A stretch of 64,000 nt of DNA from Ramazzottius varieornatus (Eukaryota > Tardigrada > Eutardigrada > Parachela > Ramazzottiidae): NCBI GenBank assembly GCA_001949185.1, contig BDGG01000015.1, forward strand, positions 1,096,314 to 1,160,313, given 5' to 3'. The translations under genes and the position numbers were made by a program. Below, piece by piece: positions 36,659 to 47,766 of this stretch (the first letter of the stretch is position 1; each line of letters opens with the position of its first letter). Below the pieces are notes generated by a model, which did not search any database, had not been told where the DNA came from, and worked only from the letters and a program-made list of their open reading frames with translations.

Positions 36659-39600
36659 TTATCCATGCACTGTGACTGCGTTTCCTGACAAGTCATTTCC
36701 AAACTCATCTCGGCCATCTTCTGTAGTGTCAGTCCAGATAGCGTTGGCGTATGCCAACACTTGCTCCATCTTAACGTTGTCCACTGCGTTGGAAACGTAC
36801 GTCTTGATGGTATGGATGGCTTCATTTCCGCTCTTGACGATGGTCTCCTATGAAAAGCACCTCAGCTCAATTTAAAACGGCCAGCGTGACTTAAGACAGC
36901 AACTTACATCGTTAACGGTGTCCATCAAATATTGCACTTCCGGTTGAGCACTGAGCGACTGCCACAAGCCATTGACGGCCTTCTTGGCCACCTTGAGGTA
37001 GTGGGAGATGCCGTTGGACATATCTTGGATGGTCTCGGCAGATCGCTTGCTTCGTGTGGGTTCCAGGGAGGCTTCGCCGCCGTTAAGGCAGACACCCTTC
37101 TCGGTGGAGCCTGGTGTGCAGTACTGCAGGCGAGGCTCGGCACCACCACCGTAAGGTAGCTGGCCGGACATGACGTACTGCTGTTGGTTGGAGGCCGAAG
37201 CTTGGTAGCTGTTGGAGCTGGAGCCGGAGGCCATGTAGTTGATGCTACCGGGACAGCCAGGAGACTGCGAGCCAGGACTGCAAGCCTGTGGAGCTGGCGC
37301 AGCAGGTTGAGCTTGTGCACCGCTGGTGTGAATCTGGATGGTCAAGTGGCCGTTGGCCACAGGGACCGAGTAACTCTGGCTGGGGCTGGAGGCAGAGGAG
37401 CTGTGGGACTGTCCAGCCGAAGCGTATTGTGACGAACCTGTCGACGAACAAACTTCTGATTAAGCTTAAGTGAAAGAAAGCCAAGGATGGCTGGCTGCGT
37501 GACAGTGGTAGCAAGCTGGCTTGGTTGCCCGTCCAATTCTGCCATTTTGTCCACGACAAAGCAAGCTTGTCAAAGTTGTGCACAGTACGCTCTTGTCAGG
37601 CTACACTATACTGGAGTGCTGCTGGGCCTCTAAAAATTGTTGGCCTGCAAGACTGTGTTACCTTGGGAAGATTGGGCTTGATAGTATGGAGACTGGTAAG
37701 CGTCAACTGGAGAGTAGGAAGGTGCAGCTTGGGAGACGGAGTAGGAGGGGTAGATGGCTGGGGACTGGGCTTGCGCCTGTTGGTAGGAAGGCTGAGGTGG
37801 CGGTGCGGGGTAGTGGGCTTGTTGGTAGGATGAAGAGGGTGCCGAGTAGGAGACTTGGGGCTGGCTGAGCTGAATATGGATGCGGTGGGTCTGTGGTTGG
37901 GAAGCTGGAGAAGGGAGGCAAGCGGAGCTCTGTTGGCTGTAACCGCTGCCACAGGGCGAGGCTGCCGGCGCCGGGTAGGAGGCTTGCATGCCACCCGTCA
38001 GGTAGATGGCTTGCGTCTGCGATTGCGACTGGACCGGTTGGCGAGCCTGTTGCTGAAACTTGGAGACCATGTCTTGCATCACTTGGCTCAGCTGGCTTTG
38101 GATGCTGCTGGCCATGGCGCCGAAACTGCCTGCAAGCAACAAGTAAAGGCTATGTTACGCAGTTTCTTGTCGATATCAAGTCTCTGCTCTGTCGCTACCT
38201 ACTTGAAGAAGATGCGCAGGACGATGGACAACCTGCACCAGCCATGGCCATGGCACCGGATCCTCCACAACCGCCGCATCCGCCACCACCCCCTGCCATA
38301 GCCATAGCATAGGCATTACGACGAAGTCGTTGGACCATTACTTCGGGCTCGGACACAGTGGCCCATGAAGATACCTCGAAAGCATGCAAAGCCATCTCTC
38401 TCGCTTCGTCAACCTTGAAGCTGGTCAAAACGTCGTGCAGTTCGTCCTGGCTATACTGGACGATGTCTACCAGCCGTTGAGGCACTTCACTTAGGCTGAC
38501 AGATGCCATGGATTCGGGGACCAAAGGGTGTTGAACAGACCAGCCGCTCACTTCGTCGTCGGCGGCCACCTGGGGAGCCTTATGGGCAACTTTCATCTGC
38601 TTGGCGGCGTTGCGCAGAGCATCCCAAGCCACTTCGACGGAGAAGTCACCGAAAATACCCTTCTTTGATCTAGAACGACAATAAGACATCCGTCAGTGAT
38701 AGGCTGAAACAAAACTAATGCCTGAAGATCAGGCGATGCGCGGGTCGAAGTGGGGACCCCGAGGTCATCACCGTATGACTCAGTTCAAGTTGCGCACTTC
38801 CGCTTTGAAGAAATTCATTGTCCCAAGTTGTGTCTTACGTACCCTTGGGTGAATTTTCCTTTGAGAGTCTTCTTCGGTACATAGAATGTGAGGTCAGTCG
38901 AGCTGTTAGCGGTGGTCAACATTGCCGAGAAAGCCGCTGTAATCTCTTGGCCAGGATAGAGGTCCATCTTGTAGGAGGACATCTTGTTCAACTTATCCAG
39001 CGTCTTCTTGAGCATGAGGCGGCTAGTCTTGTCGCTGATAGGGGGTACCTTGACCGTCCAATTGGCCGTGGTCAGTTCCGCCACTGGAGTCTTGCTCTTG
39101 GCGACCAATCCTTCAGCTTCCATCATGATGATCTGGTTTCTGACGACTCGGAGCTGCTTCTTCTGAAGGAGGTTGCTGCTCTCATTCACCTGCACTTCGA
39201 TCTTGCCCGTCTTGAGAGGGCTGTAAGGCGTCTGGATGCTCAAGGAAGCTTGTTGGCTCTTGGGGTTGGCCCAGAGCAGCATATTGAATCTGATGTCGTC
39301 GGTCATGCTCTTCTTGGCGATAAAGGTGCCGTTGATGATGCCCGACATGTTGAGGCTCTTGGGTCCTGCTGAAGGTCGGGCGTAAGTCATGTCGACGACG
39401 GACTCGATGGCGGGAATGCCATTATCACCATCGGTGGTGAAGAAGAAACGGTGGGTGGTTGGCTTGTTGTGACCGCCCAGCACCACGCTGGCCGCTGTCG
39501 AGAGGAACTTGGGCAGGATGGCCATGGTCATGTTGTGCAGGAACTTCGCACTGGCCATTGCCTTCATGGCAGCAATCGAACTTACTGTAGCATACAAAAG

Positions 39601-42600
39601 GCAACATCCAGTTGACAACTTGCAAACTTTGAATGCATTGTCCCAAGTTTGAACATTACGCAACTTGCTGCCAATAGTCACACCACAAGCATCAATACAT
39701 TATTTGCCTGGTGATGCGTAACTGTTTCTACAATATAAGTTAAGGTACTATTCAGGAGATGAGGTATGATTACCTTCAACTTCCATGCCCATCAGTGTGG
39801 AGGTGGGCGAACCCACGTTGATGGTTAAATCCCCCAAGGAGAGAAATCTCTTTTCCGTCGGCTTGAGGCTGAGTTGCAGTGCGTGGCGAAGAGCATGCTG
39901 GCTCGTTCCAGCGAAGAGTGTTAGGGAAGTGCGGACATCAAGGGGCGTCACTTGACCATCGGTCTGGATAGCCACATCGACTCCGTACTTTCGAGTGGTG
40001 TAGTCGGCCGGAGTGTACTTGGTCAAGACTGCCAGGGCGTTGAGGCCGTTGGATCCAAGGGGGATCAGCCCGACGAGGCTGCTCCACTGCTCACCGCCCT
40101 TTACCCAGTTACCCTTGACGGTCCAGTCCAAGGCAGTGACTTTGTTGGCTTCCAGTCGACCAGTCTGACCAGCCATCTGGTACTGACTGTCGATCATCAG
40201 CGCCGGCCAGCGCAACGAGTGAGAGGATGTCAGGTAGGGCTGGTCGTCGCGTAGAACATCCATCGTCACGCTACCATCATTCGCACCACCTACCCAACCA
40301 CACTTTTAGGTCATTTCAAACACATCGGGACAAAAGAGTAACAAAGAGGACAACTGACAACAGTGTTGATCTTTTTCAGAAGACCGGTACTCGACTCGTT
40401 CAGGAAATTATCTTGTTGAAGCGTATTAAAGCCAAGAGAAAATTTGCCATTTTTCTACGTGCGGTTCGTGCCAGAAAGGTGCACACTTGCTTCCAAGTTC
40501 TGAAAAAATATTTCCTTCAAACCTGTGAATTCGCCGGCAACTTTGATAGGTTTCTCATGGGCCATGTTGACTTTGACTTCGAAGGGGTAGGAGCGTTGCC
40601 TATCGATGCTGGCAGCCTTGACGGTGGCTTCCAGGCTAGCGGTTGTGGGCAAACCGACAACGTCAGCTTTGACCGTCAGGCTCTTCTTGGTGCTCCACTG
40701 ATTCTCCCAGGCCAGACGAGCGCTCTTTTCACCCAACATGCTCTTGGTCTCCAGGCGGCCATCGAAGAACTTGTAGGCCTTGTCCCATTCTTGTGTGTAA
40801 CCAATCTCGGCTTCCATCGGTGTGACCTCAGCGGAGCGCGGCATGCGCAACTGCATGGCTGTCGTAAGGTTGTACCTCCAACAGATAAACATTAAACAAC
40901 GATCCAATAGAAAAATCCAAAAACTTTTTTTTAACTATTTAGTTTGACTAGTATTTTAACTTATTCTCGACTTACTTGTCATCAATCTGTTTGGTGGAGA
41001 AGAAAGTGTGGAGGAAAATCTTTTGGTCTTCATTACGGAAGTCGGGTCCGTAGATGCTCCATGTGGTCTCCAGGTGCTTCTTGAAGGATTGTGGTGATCG
41101 AAGGACTTCCATCTGAATTAGCTTGTTCATTTGTGGGTATTCGCTGAACTCGAGGCTGATGGTACTGAGGCGCTTCAGTAGGTTGGTGACGGTTGTGAAG
41201 TGACGCGTAGAGTGGCCAAGGAGGACTTGCTGGTTGCCACCGTTGCGCAAGCTGCGATACTCCAACTGCACACGGAAGTTCTGTTCTTGGCCGCTGCTGG
41301 GGACTCTATTGATGAGCAAACGGTAGGGACGAGTTTTGTCTTCCAACACTTCCAGCCGAAGTTCATCGGAAGACATTTGGAAGAGACCAGTCAGGTCGAA
41401 TTGCTTCCAGGGTGTGGCCAGAGCACCCTTAATCTTCCCTTCGTCGTCGAACTTGTACATGGCCTAAAGACGAAGATGCCAGTAGAAACCAAATGTAGCA
41501 AAACGACAGTTTATCAGTCGTGATATCAGTTTACGAACGACGATAGTCGAAATGTCGCCACACCTAACTTACAACAGTTCTCAACTCCTAATGCTTCCAG
41601 CTTTTTCCAGACTTCGTTGTTGTTACTTTTTAAGACTTAGCTATCACTTTGAAGTGCTGATGACGTACAGTGTAGGCAAATAAGGTACACTAAGAGGGGG
41701 CAAGGCCAAAATCGACGTGACGTAGAAAGCAAACAGCTGATCAAGCTGCAATGCAGAGACGTGAACTGCCGCTTGATCTGCTGATTACTTCGAGCCGGAG
41801 TTTCTACGTCACTTGTCGAAATCTCGATTTTGGCCCTCCCCCTTTTAGAGTACCTTATTTGCCTACACTGTACCTGAAACCTGCGGTTGATGGTACTGCC
41901 TGGTGTGTCAATCAGCGCGTTGAACTCCCACTTGTCAGAGTGGGGGAAGCCCAGCTCGAAGTTGTAGGACGTCAGCGTGGCGTCAGTCTTGTCGATCCAC
42001 ACTTGGAAGTGCGCTGGCAAAAGACCATCACGAAGTCCACCATTGGCTGGATCTTCCGAGGCAATCAAGCTACACAGCGTCACACCAAAGATCCTCTTGG
42101 TCAACTTGTCACTGCAGGCATGTTGAACTACCCGCTTGGACGTGGCCGGGTTACCCAAGATGACACTGCGTTGGTCATTGCGAATTGCGTAGGACTTGGT
42201 GTCGAAGGTCAGCAGGTTCTGTCGCTGCTGAGGGTTGGTCAGGCTGCTACGGATGTACTGGCCGTTCTGGTACTCGATGGAGCCTCCGAAAGAGGTGGAG
42301 GAGTGGATGGTGGTGACGGTGCGCAAACCCGTCGACATGGTGTCGACCTTGAGGAGGAAGGTGGCTTCTATCTCCAGGGCCAAGCTGGGCGCAATGGTGC
42401 CTTCCAGGGAGAGGGGAGACTGGGCCTTGAAGAAGCCACCAATGTTGAGACGCGTTTGACCGCTGACTTTACCGCTGGCGGTAGCAGTTAGCTGGAGAGA
42501 GATGGGCAGACCGGACGTGGTGGGAATCTGATAGGTACTGTCGACCAGCATGATGTTGCGGGAAAGCTCGAAGGGCGTCATCTTTTGACGGCCGAAGAAA

Positions 42601-45600
42601 TAGTCCAGAGCGCCCATCTGCTGGGAAATGTAGTCGGCTGCGGCCTTACGGAGGTCGCCGTAGGTCAAGAAGGCCACGTCACCGCCGAAGATGCGCAGGT
42701 ACGTTGACAAGTCAGGATCGGCGTACACTCCCTACGACATACAAATACGTAGAAGATTGCTCTCAATCAAGAAGCCAATCATACTACTGTATAAGATCTC
42801 CATGGGAAAAAGAACAGCCGTGGTATGAAAATTGTGGAAGTAAGAGCCGACATGAAGTTTGTAAAACCGGCAAAGAACGAGTGAAACACCCATTCACTAT
42901 TTATATCTCCCCGTTAGTTTCGGGTTCTTAGTAGGCAGACTCGAGTTTCTCAGTCTCCTTCTCTTTTTTAATATCATTTTTGCTTGTGTATCTTTCTTTG
43001 AGACGAGTTTTGTTCGTTTGCAATGACGAAGGGGAAGGACGGCTTTGCTATAGGAAACTTTACCTTTCCACTGGGGATGGAATCTTCCGCGATCTTGGTC
43101 CGGTCTTTGGAGGACTTCTTGTACAGGGAGGTCATAAGTCGCTCGATGACTTGCTCAAAGTTCTCCAGTCGAGCACCAGCCTATGGATCGTCGAAAAGAC
43201 GTTACATGTCAGCTTGATCAATATCGTATAGCGGGTCACAGTCCCGCAAAATGCGCAACAGCTACCTGAATCAGCTTGACTTGTTGTCCAAAGAGTTCCA
43301 CAGCAAGACCCAGATCAGCCGATCGCGGCAGATACGAATCGACAAACAGCAGGTTCCCATCCACAACTGCTGGAGCGTTGCCAGTTACATTTCCGAGCAC
43401 ATACTATCAAGAGCCAGATCGTTTACTCCACCGACGCAAAACCTTGGACAGACAATGTAATGTAATTCCTCTACCTTGAAGTTCTTCGAGGACCACAAGG
43501 ATGTTTTCGGCAGCCCGATTTTGTAGGTAGACAACAAGGATTGTGCCATCTTCGCCGGCGTTGTGCTTGCGCTGGTCTTCTCCAGAGTTTGAATAAATGA
43601 TCCCATGTAAGATTTTACTGTAATCAGGACATATAGTCGAGTGCGCTACCATAAGAGATCACCTATGCTGAAAGAGCCCATAGGAAAGATTTTGCTAACT
43701 CACACTGCGTGTCTGTTCCCTGAGCGTTGACAGTCTGTACCGTTCGTTGAATGACTTCCTGATCGGGGCAACTCATCAGCGCCTGGAAGACAACTGTGCG
43801 CAGCTCGGTGTCTTCGCTGGCATCGTCGAGAATGGTCAGGAAAGTGGACTGAAAGGACATGTTAGTTATCCCTCTTATGAAGCAAGAAACTGTAAGCCAT
43901 ACAGCTCAAAATGAAGAACTGCGGAATGAAAGAAATGCCGTGCATTACCTTGACCTGGGAGAATTGGCTGGCAGACGTTGAGCACTGGCGGAATCGTAGA
44001 GCGTCGATAGCGGCGATGCGGATAGGCAAGGCCTTTGCTTTGCATTGAAGAAGGAGAAGCAGAACGTCTTCGATCTTCTGGCTGACTGGTCCAATGTTGC
44101 CGATGGCCTTCAGGTAAGTCACCATCTACAAGGCAAGGCAATTTTCGCTGATAGAGCACGTCCGTAAGTCCAGCAATAACAGTCAGTACCATTTCATACC
44201 ATGTCAACATCCTCGCTGGTGGTCTGACAATCGGGGTTCAGCTTGGCCAGAATGGTCATGGCTATACTGGAGACAAGTTGGCTATCAGACTTGGTGTCGT
44301 ACTGGGCGTAGTTGCGAGCCATGGTGGAGATGCCCAAGTATCCAGCTCGAGGCAGATCCCGACGAGGCAGAAGAGCCTGCGCAGGTCAAAGCAGTTTGTA
44401 AGATGTCGGAGGAGAATGCAACGTCTAGCTAAGTGAAGGTAACCTTGAGAGACTGCAGCATTTCGGAGGTGACAGGCTGGACGAAGGCCAACGAGGAGAA
44501 CCATAAGTTAGCCTCGGTCATGTCAACTTCGTCGGTAGAAATCAACTTGCTGACCAAATCGACGGAGCAGGCTGAGTTGACTGCCGTCATAGCCTCCAAG
44601 ACGAAGCGGGTCTTTTTGTCGGTGGCCATGCTGGGGCAGGTGGTGGCAGCGACGAGCTGCCGGTAGACACCTTCCATAGTGGTGCAGTCTGTCACTGCTC
44701 GCAGCTTGCGGACCAATGACTTGAAGAGCATCGGTGTGTCAGACTTGACCTCCGTCTGGCTCGACCGGCAGAACCAGTTCAGCAGCTCGACGGAAGTCGT
44801 GCTGTCCTTGATGGTTTCGCTAATAGGCTTCAGTTCGAACCGAAGGGTTCCGCTAGTTGGCTTTGCTATGGAAAGAACGTACAGTAGAAAGATTCAATAT
44901 AGCATCATTATGTGTATCTCTCATTGATGGTGTAAGCTTGCCCTGTTCTTTGACACCCATCATGGAATTACTTTGGTTGGCTCAATAACTTGTCAGGAGT
45001 AGTCACATGAATGTTTGCTTTTACGTCCTCACTTACTCAAAGCTTTCTTGGGCATAGTGGTGGCAGTCACTTCCTTGAAGATGAGATGTTGGACAACGCG
45101 AACGACAATGGGAGCGGTTTTCTTGCTAAAGGACTTGAGGCTATGACGTTCGAGGCAGCTGGCGCTTTTGATGATACCATCGGTGATGAGGTGTTGGCAG
45201 CTGGGCTCCGAGTTCATGCGGAACTGGAAGACTTGACCCAAACCGGCAGTTTGAGCGGGCAAAACCGGCCATACTTTGCTGCACTTGCTGGTCGACCAGG
45301 TTCGGTTCAAGTACAACAGGTTGTTTTCACCATTGTTGAGAGTGTAGATGGTCGGACATTCTCCGGCCAAATTCACCTACAAAAAAACCAAACTAAACTA
45401 AGGAATATGCTGAAGAAACTATACTGAATTACGCCAGGCGACTTACCTCAAGGAAGGTCCCTTTGGTGAAGCCGCTTGATGTGGTTGCGGCAACTTGGAA
45501 GGCGGACAAGATGCCCTTCTTGACGTTGAGGACGGTGGCCGACTCGTCGCTTTCCCAGCAAACCTCGCCAATCTTTCCGTTGTAGAAAGCAAAGTTAACC

Positions 45601-46411
45601 ATATTCTTCTCAAGACCGCTCTTTAGATCTTGGATGATACCGGTTGGCAGAACTTGTGATTCTTGAGAAACGTTGACCAGCGTTGTCTGGAGCTGAACGT
45701 TGCAGGCGCTCAAGAAGGTCATCTGGGCCTCCATGTGCATGGTGAAGGCCTCCGCGGTTCCGCTTGCGCTTGCATCGCCGAACTTGGCCACGGTGGAATA
45801 GCTGTACTTGTAGGTCTTCCCAGGCACAAACCTAAAAGCACCTACAAAAAATACGAGAGGCTCAAATGTCGCTCAAAACAAAGTATTTCTCTTGATATTC
45901 GCACAAGTGTACGACAAAACTAACCGTTAAAAATGGGCGTAACACTCCAGCTGGGCTTACTTACGACTCAGCCAATTGGATTTGCTGCATGCGCAAATTT
46001 CATTGGCTTTAACCATCTGGCTCCATTCACCCATTTTTAACGGTTTATTTTGTCGTACACTGTATTATAAGTATTTCACTTTGCCATAAAATCATCGGAA
46101 TGCGAGCGAGATTCACTTCGCCGACTTTGCGATCAAGAAGAAAACAACGGATACCAGTTGCATTGTTACTTTTAAGTATCCGTCGTGTCCGCCGATCAAG
46201 TGACTTTCACGGTCACAAGCTCGACGGATCAACTCAGACAGAAAACGACTGCAAATATATCTTTGGAAATTTTGCATAACATGAGGAGTTCAATTCGGCT
46301 GTCGAGGAACGTACCTTCTATACATGTTTTCTGGGCGCAGCTTTCTGAATATGCTAGACATACGGCAGAAAGTAGTAGTATCAAAGAGAGACAGTACCGC
46401 ATTGTGGCCAT
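36659..46411 (-). CDS. Vitellogenin/apolipophorin-like large lipid transfer protein
   Basis: Secreted lipid carrier of the large lipid transfer family. Nineteen exons close to 2253 aa: 46315-46411, 45447-45841, 45037-45376, 44444-44865, 44200-44376, 43949-44125, 43704-43848, 43475-43617, 43266-43403, 43064-43180, 41874-42731, 40976-41463, 40523-40875, 39774-40289, 38843-39584, 38203-38669, 37662-38129, 36908-37437, 36659-36847. A signal peptide (LSLILLLSAVCLAYS) leads into the LPD_N domain (FVPGKTYKYSYS), with the usual beta-barrel then helical-repeat layout over about 700 residues. A long beta-rich lipid-binding part follows. No von Willebrand D domain is seen. Instead, residues ~1859-2140 are Gln/Ser/Tyr/Pro-rich, followed by a furin-type RSKR site (~2145) and a ~108-residue helical tail. 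A second ATG 9 nt downstream is an equally good start. Whether it is a yolk or a circulating protein is open. Confidence 0.92.
41666..41872. repeat. MITE-like element, family C, abutting a lipid-carrier exon
   Basis: 207 bp with TA at both ends. The left terminus is CAGTGTAGGCAAATAAGGTA; its complement closes the right end (TACCTTATTTGCCTACACTG). Internally GGCCAAAATCGA and TGACGTAGAAA are also mirrored, so the inverted repeats are long. The right-hand TA (41871-41872) lies within the splice donor of the exon ending at 41874, so the element starts right at the exon-intron junction. Confidence 0.87.
45903..46064. repeat. MITE-like element, family A copy 2, in lipid-carrier intron 1
   Basis: About 162 bp. 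It is the reverse complement of copy 1 (27992-28165): shared blocks include CGTTAAAAATGGG, GCATGCGCAAATTTCATTGG and CCCATTTTTAACGG. The right end is intact (CGTACACTG-TA); the left end has an extra base (AAGTGTACGAC), so this copy looks slightly older. Confidence 0.87.
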
Positions 46412-47766
46412 TCTTGCAGAAGATTCACCGGTAATCCAGCACCGGTGATAAAATAAGGGAATCTTACAACAAGTAAAGTACAAGTCAAGACCCAGAAGCA
46501 ACCATCGAAGAACCAACTTGGGTTTTCCTAAATAGTCAAAGTCACCGGGAAGGACGGAAGCACGTTATAATGCCGTGTCGTTCATCAGACGGAAACTAAA
46601 CTGACTGAGTGTGCCGGCTTTATCTTATACGGAGTAAACGATGGGCTTTGTTGATAAAAAAACCGTCCGTCCGGAAACTACGCAAGACTGATTCCATCTT
46701 GCTAAATGATACAAAGTACAGCGACTTTCCCAATTTCATGTTAGCAAGCCTTGGTACACATCTTCCGCTAACTAAGCAACCTCATGAGGAAACCACCGGT
46801 AGCATTCGTGGCTTTAGTGCGTACTTGTTTCGCTGGAGGACTCCAAAACGGTTTCTTCTTAACACTTTCAGCACGATCGTTTTCATGTTTGCAGAATACT
46901 ACCGTCCTCTTGTGTATACAGGAATTTTATTGGCTGGTACCGTGTTGCAGAGGCTGGTCCAACCAATAGGCAATTTTCGAAATTTCAAAATTCGGATAAT
47001 TGGCAGGCCATGAACGCCAAATCTCAAAAGGGAGAGCTGGTTGTCTTGATTTTCTTCTGACCGCACTGATGACTACAAAATTGATCCCAGGCTCGGCTCG
47101 ATAGATAAGATTGTCCCCAGTGCCCCAGCTGTTTTCTAAGCGAATACCGTGCACGTGCCTCGCGCGAAGAGAGGAAACACCAAATTTCACCAAAACCACC
47201 CGAAACCGTAGAAAAAATTTCCACCGTGCTGGGGTTTTGCTGACCGCTGGTCATTAGTGTTGCTTTGCTGAGAAGACCGAGGTACATGCAAAAAAATGAC
47301 CCAGACCCGAAAGACCAAAAGCTAAAACTGGGAGGTGAATAAAACTGAGTGATCGTATACACAAAGAGGACGGTCGTACGCAGAGTGTTAAGGGTGTGTG
47401 AGCCTACCGAAACAATCTTTACATCCTTTCGTTGTGGATAGACTGAAGTACTGAGTGGGGGTTTGTCAAACGTTAAAGAGTACTAACAAAAAAGGAAGTT
47501 CCTGAAAGCGAAGCTGAAGCGAGTATTCCGTGCACGAGTGCTGTGTGAGTACTGTATGGACTAGAGATCAAAAGCAAGGAAGATGTTGGAAAGGTTGAGA
47601 TTAAAAAGACCTGCGCATTGTCAGCTGCAGTTGAACTGCCCATTACCATTGTTGGTCAAAAGACGGTGAAAACTAATTTACTACAGAACTTACTTCAAAA
47701 AGCACCTAACTGTAAACCGAAAGAATATACCGTAAATACTTTTGGTTGCGTTTTCTTCCCGTATGG
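46412..47766. other. Intergenic region upstream of the lipid carrier
   Basis: 1.35 kb between the lipid-carrier start and the Homer stop (same strand). It should contain the lipid-carrier promoter and the Homer 3' untranslated region. A CACGTG E-box lies near 47153. The open frame at 46609-47013 has no recognisable domain and is not called. Confidence 0.5.

Noticed and set aside
41751-42491. 246-codon + strand open frame
   Set aside because: Antisense to the 858-bp lipid-carrier exon and overlapping a MITE; no family resemblance.
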